Shown here: one piece after another, positions 44,058-53,306 of the stretch
How positions within the stretch are numbered: position 1 is the first letter of the stretch
Layout of the letters: each line of letters begins with the position of its first letter
From: UBA57 sp013378375
GTDB lineage: Archaea; Thermoproteota; Nitrososphaeria; Nitrososphaerales; UBA57
Direction: 5' to 3'
NCBI GenBank assembly: GCA_013378375.1
Contig: JACAFT010000001.1
Location: forward strand, 1 to 64,000
Length of the DNA: 64,000 nucleotides
Translations under genes and position numbers: made by a program
Notes under the pieces: generated by a model
What the model was told of the DNA's origin: nothing
The model's database searches: none
What the model saw: only the letters and a program-made list of their open reading frames with translations

Positions 44058-44420
44058 TTATTCCTTTTTACCTTTTAATTTGTCAGAAAGAGAAATCATC
44101 TTTCCATCTTTTGATACTGATATTGAGGTTGGAACAGTAATTCTTAATCCTGCATTTCGAAATACTGATAACAACTCTCCACCAGAAATTGAATTATTTA
44201 TTTTACCATTCTTGATTAATTCTATTAATTGATTAACTATGATTTCTGCCTCTTTTGGATAATGAGTTTCAGCAATTTTCAACACTTCATCACCGCGATC
44301 AACCAATCTTGATAATAGAATATCTTTAGGATCAATTTTCTTATTCTGCTCCTCAATTCTTTTCATTAATTCCTTTATCTTCTTTTGTTTTAGTATTTCT
44401 AATTCTTTATCTTCACTCAT
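44058..44420 (-). CDS. DNA-binding protein, PDCD5-like
   Basis: 120 aa, highly charged. A long N-terminal helix (KELEILKQKKIKELMKRIEEQ) is followed by a compact helical core (EIIVNQLIELIKNGKINNSISG) and the tail TSISVSKDGKMISLSDKLK. The N-terminal helix and core recall archaeal PDCD5 DNA-binding proteins, but the tail differs from the standard family. Convergent with the amidotransferase gene. Function inferred weakly. Confidence 0.55.
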   Translation of the reverse strand: MSEDKELEILKQKKIKELMKRIEEQNKKIDPKDILLSRLVDRGDEVLKIAETHYPKEAEIIVNQLIELIKNGKINNSISGGELLSVFRNAGLRITVPTSISVSKDGKMISLSDKLKGKKE

Positions 44421-44508
44421 TCTTGGTATATAATAGAAAATATCTAATATATAATAATTGGTAAAAATAATGTTTAAATGCAGTAAGTAGACAGTAACGT
44501 TTACTTAA

Positions 44509-45450
44509 TTGAATTTAGATAAAAAAATTCTTATTTGTGATCAAATAGAATCAGAAGGCGTCAATTTATTGCTAGAATCTGGGTTTAATGTTGTTGAAAA
44601 ACCCACAATTACCTATGATGAACTTCTTGAAGAAATTAAAGATGTTCATGTTGTAGTTGTTCGCAGTCGAACAAAAATTACTGACTCTGTTATAAATAAC
44701 GGAAAAAATCTTCAATTAATCTGTAGACCCGGAACTGGTATTGATAATATCGATACATCTGTTGCAAAAGCTAAGAATATTCCTGTTTTTAATTCCGTTG
44801 AAGCTTCAACTAATGCTGTTGCAGAGTTGACTATTTCTCTTGCAGTTAGTCTTGCACGTTCTATTCCATTGGCTGATCATGCATTGAAGAATGGTAAATG
44901 GCTGAAAAATTCTCTCCTTGGTAGTGAATTACGTGGTAAGATCTTTGGTATTATTGGCCTTGGTCGTATTGGTAGAAGAACAGGTATTCTTGCATCTGCT
45001 CTTGAAATGAAAGTTATTGGATTTGAAAAAGAAACTGTTGATCCAGAGTATCTTGACAAATACAATATAAATCAAGTTGAACTTAATGAATTATTATCTA
45101 ATTCTGATTTTATTAGTTTACATCTTCCAGCTACTGACGAAACAATACATATGATAGGAAAAGAACAATTTGAATTGATGAAAGATACTGCATTTATTAT
45201 TAACACTGCTCGCGGTCAATTAATTGTTGAATCTGATTTATTTGACGCTCTTTCTAATTCTAAAATTGCTGGGGCTGCTTTGGATGTTTTTGAAACTGAA
45301 CCTCCTACTAATTCTGAATTGATTAATTTAAAAAACCTAATTGTAACTCCTCATATTGGAGCACAGATTATTGAAGCTCAAAAAGATGCATCTATCGTTA
45401 TAGCACAAAAAATCATTAATTTCTATTCTGACTCTAAATCTAAGGAATAA
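44509..45450 (+). CDS. serA: D-3-phosphoglycerate dehydrogenase-like
   Basis: 313 aa D-2-hydroxyacid dehydrogenase. NAD site GKIFGIIGLGRIGRR (about residues 144-158), catalytic Arg in NTARGQ, Glu in ETEPP, and His in VTPHIGAQ. It lacks the ACT domain of long SerA forms, as in short archaeal enzymes. First step of serine synthesis is likely; another 2-hydroxyacid cannot be excluded. TTG start 25-30 bases after a TTTAAATG box (44473-44480), leaderless. Confidence 0.88.
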   Translation: MNLDKKILICDQIESEGVNLLLESGFNVVEKPTITYDELLEEIKDVHVVVVRSRTKITDSVINNGKNLQLICRPGTGIDNIDTSVAKAKNIPVFNSVEASTNAVAELTISLAVSLARSIPLADHALKNGKWLKNSLLGSELRGKIFGIIGLGRIGRRTGILASALEMKVIGFEKETVDPEYLDKYNINQVELNELLSNSDFISLHLPATDETIHMIGKEQFELMKDTAFIINTARGQLIVESDLFDALSNSKIAGAALDVFETEPPTNSELINLKNLIVTPHIGAQIIEAQKDASIVIAQKIINFYSDSKSKE

Positions 45451-45459
45451 TGACTTATC

Positions 45460-46293
45460 TTGAGAGAATTAGCTATTGCTATTCCATCAAATATTCTTGA
45501 AGACTGTCAATCATTATCTGATAAAACAAGTAAAATTGGATTAATTGCTCGTGCGATTTCAATTTTTAAAGTTACAAAAATTCACGTTTATAAAAATAAA
45601 GGCCGTTCTGATAATGAATTTATTTTACTTCTTCTTAGGTATCTCGTTACTCCGCAGTATTTGAGAAAAAATCTTTTTCCAATAAAAAAAGAACTTAAGT
45701 TAGCTGGAACACTCCCTCCTCTTCGTATTCCATCTCATACAGTTAATCGACAATATAATCCTGAAATTGTTGATATTCGAGATGGACTTTGTACTAAATT
45801 TGATAAAAAACTAAAAATGTCAATTATTGATATTGGTTTAGATAGATATGGAATTATAAATGATAATATTCCAATTAATAAAATTATTACTGTCAAAATT
45901 ATTTCTATCTCACATCAAGGAAAGTATTTTCAATTACAAAGAATTAAACCTGTTGATTATTGGGGTTATGATGTTGTTTTTAATAATTCTCTTAAGGATG
46001 TTTTAACTTCTAATGATTACGATATAAAAATTATTACATCTAAATTTGGTGATAATTTTCATTTGTCATCTAAATTAATATTAGATAAACTTGATAAAAA
46101 ATCTCATTCTAGTATCATAATTGCCTTTGGTTCACCAAAAACTGGATTGATGTCTGTATTATCTCGTGAAAAAATTGATAAATCTAATTTAATTCTTATT
46201 AATTTATTTCCTGATCAAGGTGTTGAAACTATAAGAAGCGAAGAAGCTATTCTTGCAGGACTTTCTCTTTTTAATTCCTTATTTACAAGATAA
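45460..46293 (+). CDS. SPOUT-class RNA methyltransferase (COG2106)
   Basis: 277 aa. MRELAIAIPSNILED and KIGLIARAISIFKV open a SPOUT fold; residues about 85-155 form an OB-like insert; SIIIAFGSPKTGLMSVLS and FPDQGVETIRSEEAILAGL form the SAM-binding knot. Matches the C9orf114/SPOUT1-like family, predicted RNA methylases. TTG start, nine bases after serA, likely cotranscribed. Confidence 0.85.
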   Translation: MRELAIAIPSNILEDCQSLSDKTSKIGLIARAISIFKVTKIHVYKNKGRSDNEFILLLLRYLVTPQYLRKNLFPIKKELKLAGTLPPLRIPSHTVNRQYNPEIVDIRDGLCTKFDKKLKMSIIDIGLDRYGIINDNIPINKIITVKIISISHQGKYFQLQRIKPVDYWGYDVVFNNSLKDVLTSNDYDIKIITSKFGDNFHLSSKLILDKLDKKSHSSIIIAFGSPKTGLMSVLSREKIDKSNLILINLFPDQGVETIRSEEAILAGLSLFNSLFTR

Positions 46294-46295
46294 TC

Positions 46296-46508
46296 TTACA
46301 AAGTTTCATCAAATAATTCTAATCTTTTTCTTGACAAAAAAAATCCAATTATTGAGAATATTATTGCAAAAATTATTAACCTAACATTCATAAATATTTG
46401 GAAGTCCGAATCTATTACAAAGTATATAATTCCTGTTATCATAATTAGTGAAATAATTGTTGATGCAAGATCGATATATCTGATTTTTTCCTTTATATTC
46501 ATAATCAT
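46296..46508 (-). CDS. Small two-helix membrane protein
   Basis: 70 aa with two hydrophobic helices (ASTIISLIMITGIIYFVI and LIIFAIIFSIIGFFLS) and basic ends. Not recognised. ATG start overlapping the cyclophilin-like gene's stop by four bases, so it is coupled to it. Confidence 0.6.
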   Translation of the reverse strand: MIMNIKEKIRYIDLASTIISLIMITGIIYFVIDSDFQIFMNVRLIIFAIIFSIIGFFLSRKRLELFDETL

Positions 46509-46885
46509 TCTTCACTCAATATTTCTATTATTAAAATTTCTCCAGATTTTATATTATTTAATTTGTTAATATTTTTAGTAATTTTTCCAATTATTGTCAT
46601 TTTAGTTTTTATTCGTGTATCTTTTTTAAATAAACAAATTGAGCCATTTGACGCATAAAATGCAATATCTCCTGTTTTAAAGTCTGTTTTTGGTTTTTGT
46701 AATCCTGCAATTATGCCTAATGGGCTGTAAACAAATATATCTTGAACTTTTGCTATTGGACCACTTAATTTTTTTTTCATTAATATTTGATTAACTATGA
46801 CTGGTGCCAAGTGTTTTGATATTTCTCCATATAATTCAGAAGTTCCTATAGTGATCTTGACGTTATTTCTTGTTATTGAATTCAT
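46505..46885 (-). CDS. Cyclophilin-like protein (DUF369/COG2164-like)
   Basis: 126 aa all-beta protein. GDIAFYASNGSICLFKKDTR and MTIIGKI resemble the GDIxYWxxGxxxCIFFGPTP...VNxIG pattern of the cyclophilin-fold family DUF369. An enzymatic role has not been shown for the family. ATG start with its own AT-rich promoter, divergent from rpoK. Confidence 0.55.
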   Translation of the reverse strand: MNSITRNNVKITIGTSELYGEISKHLAPVIVNQILMKKKLSGPIAKVQDIFVYSPLGIIAGLQKPKTDFKTGDIAFYASNGSICLFKKDTRIKTKMTIIGKITKNINKLNNIKSGEILIIEILSEE

Positions 46886-47018
46886 AATGATATATTTTGA
46901 TATGATTTTTAATATTTATAATATATTGTAATATATAGAAAAATTTATTATGTTATAAGATATAAAATAGTGAGAATTAACGGTTGCATAAAACTTTAGT
47001 AAATTATTAGGTTATAAC

Positions 47019-47270
47019 ATGACAAAACAAGAATTTAAGGTTGAAATTGGTCCATCTCATCTTACAAGATTTGAACGGGCAAAAATTATAGGTTCTCGAG
47101 CCTTACAACTATCTTTTGGCGCACCTCCATTTATTAAAGTCCCTTCTTCAGTTAATGATCCTATAAAATTGGCAATTAAAGAACTTGATGCTGCTGCTCT
47201 TCCGTTGACTATACGACGCTCATATCCTGATGGAACTTCTCAAAATGTTCCACTTGAAGCATTATTGTAA
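47019..47270 (+). CDS. rpoK: DNA-directed RNA polymerase subunit K (Rpb6/omega)
   Basis: 83 aa. LTRFERAKIIGSRALQLSFGAPPF is the conserved RpoK/Rpb6 core, followed by DPIKLAIKELDAAALPLTIRR. Stabilises and assembles RNA polymerase. ATG start, own promoter in the 133-base region upstream. Confidence 0.95.
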   Translation: MTKQEFKVEIGPSHLTRFERAKIIGSRALQLSFGAPPFIKVPSSVNDPIKLAIKELDAAALPLTIRRSYPDGTSQNVPLEALL

Positions 47271-47274
47271 TTTA

Positions 47275-47502
47275 TTATACTCCGATTAATGTTATTGTTG
47301 ATTTTACACTTCTGATTCTTCTAATTTTCCAAGTAATTATATCTTTAACTTTTTCCATTGTGTCTGATTTAACAATTACAACAAAATCATATCTGCCATA
47401 TACTGAAGCTACTTCTACTATTCCATCTAGTTTATTGACTTCTTCTATAAATTCTTCTTCAACATCTGGTTCTGTATTGATTAAAATGTATGCTTTAGGC
47501 AT
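47275..47502 (-). CDS. Stand-alone Lrp/AsnC ligand-binding (RAM) domain
   Basis: 75 aa. AYILINTEPDVEEEFIEEV and VYGRYDFVVIVKSDTMEKV match the RAM domain without the DNA-binding head. Such proteins sense amino acids and may modulate full-length Lrp regulators. Convergent with rpoK, four bases apart. Confidence 0.9.
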   Translation of the reverse strand: MPKAYILINTEPDVEEEFIEEVNKLDGIVEVASVYGRYDFVVIVKSDTMEKVKDIITWKIRRIRSVKSTITLIGV

Positions 47503-47631
47503 ATTCTATCACAAAATCCGTATACTAGTATTCTATATAAATTCCTGTATTATTACATAAGAACGCAGAGAACTAAATTGATATCTAACACTATGTTTAA
47601 ATAAGAATTTTTTGATAAACAATCTACAAAA

Positions 47632-48057
47632 ATGTCTGATATTAATACAAACGATAATGAACATATTGGATCTAATCCTGAAGAAATATCTTCTGAAAAC
47701 TCCACTCCCGATACTGTTGTGACAGAAAGTAGTCCGCCTTCTGTTAATACTGTTGTGCCAGAAAGTAGTCCACCTTCTGTTAATCCACGACCTGAAAATC
47801 ATATTTATGTTGGTAAAAAACCTGTAATGAGCTATGCAATGTCTGGTCTTATACAACTTGGTCATTCTGGTGAAATAGTTGTTAAAGGCAGAGGAATGGT
47901 TATTTCTCGTGCAGTTGATGTAGCTCAAATAATTACTGAAAGACTTAGTAAAGGAAAATATTCAACAAAAAGCATAGCAATCGATACTGAGATTCTCGGC
48001 GAAGGTGATGAAAAACGCAATGTCTCGACTATTGAAATCGTAATTGGAACTAAATAA
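47632..48057 (+). CDS. albA: Alba chromatin protein with Pro/Ser-rich tail
   Basis: 141 aa. Residues 55-141 are Alba: IYVGKKPVMSYAMSGLIQL with the DNA-contact Lys pair, GRGMVISRAVDVAQI, and IEIVIG. Residues 1-54 are an acidic, disordered tail with a 12-residue duplication (TVVTESSPPSVN, TVVPESSPPSVN). Archaeal Alba usually has almost no tail. A TTTAAATAAG box (47594-47603) precedes the ATG by about 30 bases. Binds double-stranded DNA and RNA as dimers. Confidence 0.94.
   Translation: MSDINTNDNEHIGSNPEEISSENSTPDTVVTESSPPSVNTVVPESSPPSVNPRPENHIYVGKKPVMSYAMSGLIQLGHSGEIVVKGRGMVISRAVDVAQIITERLSKGKYSTKSIAIDTEILGEGDEKRNVSTIEIVIGTK
47715..47786 (+). repeat. 36-bp tandem duplication in the Alba tail
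   Basis: Two copies of a 36-base unit (about 47715-47750 and 47751-47786) differ at only a few bases (GTGACAGAAAG against GTGCCAGAAAG; CCGCCTTC against CCACCTTC). In frame and encoding the TVV-ESSPPSVN repeat. The near identity points to a recent duplication. Confidence 0.85.
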
Positions 48058-48065
48058 TATAAAAA

Positions 48066-49388
48066 TTGTCTAATACAAATATTCAAAAAATTTCAAAATT
48101 CAATAATATACAATCTGAATTATCAGATTTTGAAATTAAACGTATTGCATCAAAATTTGGAACTCCTGTATATGTAATCGAAGAAAATATTCTTAGAAAT
48201 AATGTAGAAGTTTTGAGAAAATCTTTTAATAATTATACTGGAAAAACTGCAATTTCTTATTCTTTCAAATCAAATTTTAATCCATCATTAATTCAAATTT
48301 TTATTGAAGAAGGTCTTGTCTTTGATTTAACTTCTATTGGAGAAATATATTTCTTTCTTAAATGTGGAGGTGATGTTGATAATATAATTTATACTAGTGT
48401 TACTGAAGAAAAATCTGAATATGTTGAGGTTTTGAAGAATGGAATCAATAAAATTGTTATTGGATCATTTAATGGCTATGTAAATCTTAATGAAGCTGCA
48501 AAATCTCTCAACGTTACAGTTGATGTATTAGTTAGAATAAATCCTGAAATATATGTTAATGCTGACATCAGTGCATCATTCAAAAATGGTAAATTTGGCG
48601 TACCTATGGACGGATCTACTAATGATAATGCAAAATTTATCATTCATCAAATTTATGACTCTAACAATCTAATTTTTAATGGAATACATTTCCATTTAGG
48701 AACTCAAATTATTGACCCTTCTTGTTTTATTAATACCATTGATTTACTTAATACTTTTATCGGCGAATTAAAAAATGAAATCTCTGATTTTTCAATAAAT
48801 ATTCTTGATATTGGTGGTGGTATGCCTGTTGAATACACTGAATCTGTTCCTTCCCCTGAATATATTGGGGCTCTTATTACCGACAAACTTAATCAATTTA
48901 TTAAAAAAATTAATTACACGCCAACTTTAATTGTTGAAAGTGGAAGGTTTCTTTCTGCTGAATCTTCGATATTAATTTCTAAAATTGTAAATAAAAAAAC
49001 ATTTTCTGATGGGAATTTCTTAATTATAGATTCTGGTTATCATTTACTTTTGGATTCTGCTTTAATGAAACATAAATATCCAATTGATATAATTTCTAAA
49101 TCTAATTCAATTAGTTATGGAGACGTTTCTATTGGCGGCCGATTGTGTGATTCATTGGACGTTTTTCAACTTCCTGTTGACGCTGATTTTCCACATACTG
49201 AAATAAATGATCTAGTTGTTTTTAGAAATGTTGGTGCTTATTCTATTGTTTTTAATATGCCATTTCATTGTCAAACTAAACCTGTGATTCTATTACATCG
49301 AAAGAATAAATCTATGGAAATAATACGAAATGCAGAAAAAATTGAAGATTTATTTAGACAAGAGGGTGGCGATATTATTATTAAATGA
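48066..49388 (+). CDS. lysA: Diaminopimelate decarboxylase-like PLP enzyme
   Basis: 440 aa fold-III decarboxylase. PLP Lys in ISYSFKSNFNP (about residue 68), FHLGTQI, ILDIGGGMPVEY, ESGRFLSAE, and the active-site GGRLCDSLDVF near the C-terminus. The overall plan is DAP decarboxylase, giving lysine, but Nitrososphaerota usually make lysine by the LysW route, so a related substrate is possible. TTG start eight bases after albA. Confidence 0.82.
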   Translation: MSNTNIQKISKFNNIQSELSDFEIKRIASKFGTPVYVIEENILRNNVEVLRKSFNNYTGKTAISYSFKSNFNPSLIQIFIEEGLVFDLTSIGEIYFFLKCGGDVDNIIYTSVTEEKSEYVEVLKNGINKIVIGSFNGYVNLNEAAKSLNVTVDVLVRINPEIYVNADISASFKNGKFGVPMDGSTNDNAKFIIHQIYDSNNLIFNGIHFHLGTQIIDPSCFINTIDLLNTFIGELKNEISDFSINILDIGGGMPVEYTESVPSPEYIGALITDKLNQFIKKINYTPTLIVESGRFLSAESSILISKIVNKKTFSDGNFLIIDSGYHLLLDSALMKHKYPIDIISKSNSISYGDVSIGGRLCDSLDVFQLPVDADFPHTEINDLVVFRNVGAYSIVFNMPFHCQTKPVILLHRKNKSMEIIRNAEKIEDLFRQEGGDIIIK

Positions 49389-49938
49389 TAAATATTTCTC
49401 CAGTCTTTAATTCGAAATTTTGAATATTTTCCTTTGTATTTATACCAAAAATTACTGATATTGCTCTAATTGTATTTCCATGCGAGATTACTAAAATATT
49501 CTCATCATTAGTATGTTGTTTATCAATCATTTCGGTCCATTCTTTTACTCTATTTGCGGTATCTTCTAATGATTCTCCTCCTTCAGGTGGTTCGTCCCAA
49601 CCTCTTCTTACGGCCTGAAATTCTTTTTCTCCAATGTCTTTTTTGACTTCATCTTTATTTTTTCCAGCCCAATTTCCATAATTTCTTTCATTTAATAGTG
49701 GATTTGATATTATTTCTTTAGGTGAATTTGGATGATTTTTAATAATTATTTCTGCTGTTTGTTTTGCTCTCATTAATGAACTAGAATATACCACGTCAAT
49801 ATGATATTGTTGCAATTTTATTGCTGTTTCTTCTGCTTGATTCTTTCCTAATTCTGATAATGGAGGGTCTCTCCATCCCGTAAATTTATTTGCTAAGTTG
49901 TACGTTGATTGCCCGTGCCTTACTAGTAATAATTTCAT
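49381..49938 (-). CDS. Phosphoglycerate mutase-like histidine phosphatase
   Basis: 185 aa. Catalytic LLVRHGQSTYN near the N-terminus, GWRDPPLSELG, and second His in VISHGNTIRA. The GWRDPPLS segment favours a cofactor-dependent phosphoglycerate mutase over a plain phosphatase, though the protein is shorter than bacterial GpmA (about 230-250). Tail overlaps the convergent decarboxylase gene by eight bases. Confidence 0.82.
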   Translation of the reverse strand: MKLLLVRHGQSTYNLANKFTGWRDPPLSELGKNQAEETAIKLQQYHIDVVYSSSLMRAKQTAEIIIKNHPNSPKEIISNPLLNERNYGNWAGKNKDEVKKDIGEKEFQAVRRGWDEPPEGGESLEDTANRVKEWTEMIDKQHTNDENILVISHGNTIRAISVIFGINTKENIQNFELKTGEIFII

Positions 49939-50020
49939 TATATTGTTTCGAATTATTTTGACTTATAACTTTATTGATTATATTAAAAACCTATAAACTG
50001 TAGATGTTTAATGAGTATAA

Positions 50021-50959
50021 TTGAAAGAATTACGTAAGGATTATTTTCTTGAAGAATTTGTTTTAGTGAGTCCTGACGACGATGTTGATCGATATTTTTC
50101 TACAAATAATAAATCTTCAGATGATTCTTGTTCTATTTGTAAATTAGATACTTCTGATAATATCATAAAAACTGAAGTTCTTTCTTTTTTCGAGCTTGAA
50201 ACTTCTCATATTGATGCTAAAAATGTTTCAAATATTGAACAAAAAACTCAAAAAACCATCTATATTGCTGATAAGAGTCATAAAAAAATTAATAAACTTA
50301 GTATTTCTAAATTATTCAAATTATTAAAAACAACTCAATCTGTTTATACTGATATGATTTCTACTGATATGAAAAATTTACAAATTATTATTAATTCTGG
50401 TCAATATGCTGGTGGAAATTCTGTCCACAATGGTATTGAAATTTCTAATTTTCCAATTCCTCCTCCTGTACTTGTTGATGAAATTAATTCGTCTAAACAA
50501 ACTTTATTGGATTTGGGAATTTGTCCAATGTGTCGTATTATAAATCTTGAAACTGGCGGTCCTAGACAAATTATTTCTACAGTCAACTTTTTTGCTTTTT
50601 GTCCGTGGACATCTACTTATTCTTTTGAATTTTGGATATATCCTAAATCTCATCAATCATCATTTTCTTCATTAAATGTTCAAGAATTAGAGGATCTTGC
50701 ACAAATTCTTCGTTCTACTTTGGGTGGAATGGATAATATTTTAAAAAATCCTTCATATAGTCTTGTATTTCATAATTCACTAAATGAGCCAGATGGAGAA
50801 TTACATTGGCATATTGAAATATATCCAAAATTAATTCCTAAAAATGGGTTTGAAAATGGTTTTGGCCTATATGTAAATACTATTTCTCCTGAGAAAAGCG
50901 CTGAAATTCTTGGGAAAGCTTCTAGAAAAGAACTTGCTAGTCTTGTTGGCGTAATTTAA
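50021..50959 (+). CDS. GalT-like nucleotidylyltransferase lacking the nucleophilic His
   Basis: 312 aa. Two Cys pairs (CSIC near residue 37; CPMC near residue 169) and ELHWHIEIYPKL near the C-terminus give the galactose-1-phosphate uridylyltransferase plan. The catalytic H-P-H-x-Q segment reads SVHNGIEISNFPIPP, so the second His, which carries UMP in GalT, is replaced. It may be an inactive or altered transferase or phosphorylase. TTG start. Convergent with the isomerase gene. Confidence 0.72.
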   Translation: MKELRKDYFLEEFVLVSPDDDVDRYFSTNNKSSDDSCSICKLDTSDNIIKTEVLSFFELETSHIDAKNVSNIEQKTQKTIYIADKSHKKINKLSISKLFKLLKTTQSVYTDMISTDMKNLQIIINSGQYAGGNSVHNGIEISNFPIPPPVLVDEINSSKQTLLDLGICPMCRIINLETGGPRQIISTVNFFAFCPWTSTYSFEFWIYPKSHQSSFSSLNVQELEDLAQILRSTLGGMDNILKNPSYSLVFHNSLNEPDGELHWHIEIYPKLIPKNGFENGFGLYVNTISPEKSAEILGKASRKELASLVGVI

Positions 50960-52032
50960 TATATGTTGGAAAATCGTTTTTTTAATAATTTTTTTATTTC
51001 GTCAATATTTGGAGTAGGGGTTGGATCTATATTTTTTAATATTGCTAAATATAGTGAAACATAATCTAGTAAATATATCATGTTTATAATTCTTCCTAGC
51101 TTTGTTTTTCCCTCAGTGAATATTTCTAGTGGTGTTATGTCCATTTTAATTAATAATTGACTTAATGAGTCAAATCTTTCTTTTTGTTCAGGACTTTCAT
51201 TATCATCTCTTAAAAAGATTGATGTGATTTTATTATCGGGATTTTTCCCCCATGATTGTATTTCATTATGACAAAGTTCAGGTAGTAAAATATGTTGTGC
51301 TCGTATCTTTGAATTTTCATTTAATGATGCTTTAAATCTATATCCTGGTGCGTATAAGGTTTGACCTGAATATATTGTTGGAGGGTTGTCTAATTCTAAT
51401 ATATCATTAGCAATTTGTTTTGCAATATTTTTTTCATATTCGATTTCTTTATTTATTTTTTTACTTTTTATTTCTAGTAAATTCATCATGTCTTTAAATT
51501 CATTTTTAGGAGATTTAATTAATTTTAAATTTGCAAGTAAGTTCACTGCTGGTAATAATGCGTATAATAAACTTGCTCTTGGCATTAATGCTAATTGTAC
51601 TTTTGTATGTGGTATGTTGTATTTTTTACTAATTTCTTCTAGTGTTCCTCCAGCAGAAATTGTTGCTACTGTTGCATTTTTTTTAATTTTTGCTTCAATA
51701 CAAGCTGATATTGTTTCTCGTGTTTCTCCTGAAATCGATGCGCCTATTACTAGTGTTGATTTATTAACATATCCTGGTAATTGATAATCTTTTAGAACTT
51801 CAAATGGTATTTGCAAGTCTTCTCTTAACCAACTTTGTATTATGTCTCCTGATGTTGCAGAGCCTCCCATTCCAATAAATATTATTTTGTCGATATCATT
51901 ATTTGTTGGTAAATTAGGCATAATATTGATTGCTTTTTTTGCATATTCTGGCCAATTTTCATATTGTTTGAATAATCCCGATTTATCTATTCTTTTAATG
52001 TTACTTACATCGAGTTCATTTTTATATTTCAA
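50956..52032 (-). CDS. Bifunctional phosphoglucose/phosphomannose isomerase
   Basis: 358 aa SIS-domain isomerase. IIFIGMGGSATSGDII, LVIGASISGETRETI and ELCHNEIQSW match the archaeal bifunctional PGI/PMI family. It interconverts fructose 6-phosphate with glucose 6-phosphate or mannose 6-phosphate, feeding glycan precursors. TTG start overlapping the GlmU-like gene by four bases. Confidence 0.9.
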   Translation of the reverse strand: MKYKNELDVSNIKRIDKSGLFKQYENWPEYAKKAINIMPNLPTNNDIDKIIFIGMGGSATSGDIIQSWLREDLQIPFEVLKDYQLPGYVNKSTLVIGASISGETRETISACIEAKIKKNATVATISAGGTLEEISKKYNIPHTKVQLALMPRASLLYALLPAVNLLANLKLIKSPKNEFKDMMNLLEIKSKKINKEIEYEKNIAKQIANDILELDNPPTIYSGQTLYAPGYRFKASLNENSKIRAQHILLPELCHNEIQSWGKNPDNKITSIFLRDDNESPEQKERFDSLSQLLIKMDITPLEIFTEGKTKLGRIINMIYLLDYVSLYLAILKNIDPTPTPNIDEIKKLLKKRFSNIY

Positions 52033-53306
52033 ATATTAATTACTCCTTTTTTTACTTTCATATATTTTCTTTCCTTATTTGTCATTTTGAATAAATCTCT
52101 TAATAGTTTTCTATCATGGTTTGTTTGAGAAATATTTCTACGTTTCATTACTCTTGATTGTGTTAAGATAATTTTATTAATTTTTGATTCTACTAGATCT
52201 TTTTTCTTTAAATTATTATATATTGTAAACGCTGGAATATTTTCTGACGTGTAACCATATAATTGTGAACATGGACCAATATTAATTCCGGTAAAAATTA
52301 ATGATCCGATTGAAGTTTTTACATTATCGCCTATCATGCATCCATATTTAATTTCATTTGTAAGTATTTTTTTTCTACCGATATTGATTTTAATTTTTCC
52401 ATATGTATTTTTTAAATTTGAATTAGTTGTTAATGCACCGATATTAACCCAAGATCCTATTATTGAATGACCTATATATCCCAAATGTGCTTTATTTGTA
52501 TATTCATGTATTATTGAACTTTCTATTTCACCGCCAATTATACAATTATTTCCAATACTTGTTTTGGAGTATATTCGTGCGCCATTGATTTTAGTATTTT
52601 TACCAATGTAAGTTGGACCCATAATAAAAGAAAATGGTTCAATTAATGCACCATCATCGATAATTATTGGTCCTTTATTTGTATCAAAAAATATTTTATT
52701 TTTATCTAGAAGGTTTGCTTTTTTTGAAATCCATAATTTTTTATTGTTAGTAGCTGATTTATTTATTTTTTGATTTGGTATTTTATTTAATAATTTAAAT
52801 TGATTGTTAATCGCTTTAGATGATTCTTTTAATAATTCCCATGGAAACTTAATTAGTGCTGATTTATCAATACTTTTAATTGGATATTTTTTTATTCTTA
52901 AAATTTTATTGATAATCTTAAAAGATTCTAATTCTTGCATATCATTAATAATTGACGTTGGTATTTTTGCACACACTAATTTATTGTTTGATTTTGCTAT
53001 AAATTTTCCTTTATTTTTGAATAATTTATAAATATTTTGATTATTTGGATTGATTAGTGAATTAACTATATAGATATCACCGTCTGATTTTATTTTATTT
53101 ATTGATGCATTGGGGAATATTTTTTTTGATTTTTCAATTAGATGTTTTCTTACAAATAAATCTGTATTTTTAGATTGTAATTTATTATTTATTTCATTAT
53201 ATAGACTATTCTTTCCAAATTGTAATTCCATTGAAGTTTTTGTAAGTGTAATTGGATTAAAGTTATCTACCAATTTGTCTTCAATTAATAATATATTATC
53301 TTGCAT
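52029..53306 (-). CDS. GlmU-like nucleotidyltransferase/acetyltransferase with left-handed beta helix
   Basis: 425 aa. The N-terminus ILLIEDKLVDNFNPITLTK matches the alternative GlmU family (NTP_transf_4). From about residue 210 a hexapeptide-repeat left-handed beta helix follows (GPIIIDDGALIEPFSFIMG, SIGNNCIIGGEI, GYIGHSIIGSWVNIGALTTNSN). Likely acts on amino-sugar phosphates. Lys and Asn content is very high, matching the local AT richness. Overlaps the next gene by 11 bases. Confidence 0.75.
   Translation of the reverse strand: MQDNILLIEDKLVDNFNPITLTKTSMELQFGKNSLYNEINNKLQSKNTDLFVRKHLIEKSKKIFPNASINKIKSDGDIYIVNSLINPNNQNIYKLFKNKGKFIAKSNNKLVCAKIPTSIINDMQELESFKIINKILRIKKYPIKSIDKSALIKFPWELLKESSKAINNQFKLLNKIPNQKINKSATNNKKLWISKKANLLDKNKIFFDTNKGPIIIDDGALIEPFSFIMGPTYIGKNTKINGARIYSKTSIGNNCIIGGEIESSIIHEYTNKAHLGYIGHSIIGSWVNIGALTTNSNLKNTYGKIKINIGRKKILTNEIKYGCMIGDNVKTSIGSLIFTGINIGPCSQLYGYTSENIPAFTIYNNLKKKDLVESKINKIILTQSRVMKRRNISQTNHDRKLLRDLFKMTNKERKYMKVKKGVINI

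Noticed and set aside
46886..47018. Possible small RNA in the 133-base gap before rpoK
   Set aside because: The region is almost all A and T, with no stable stem or C/D-box pattern; it fits a divergent promoter.
47533..47928. Open frame of 131 codons antisense to albA
   Set aside because: It mirrors the duplicated Alba tail and starts in the complement of the Alba core; albA has clear family motifs, the antisense frame none.
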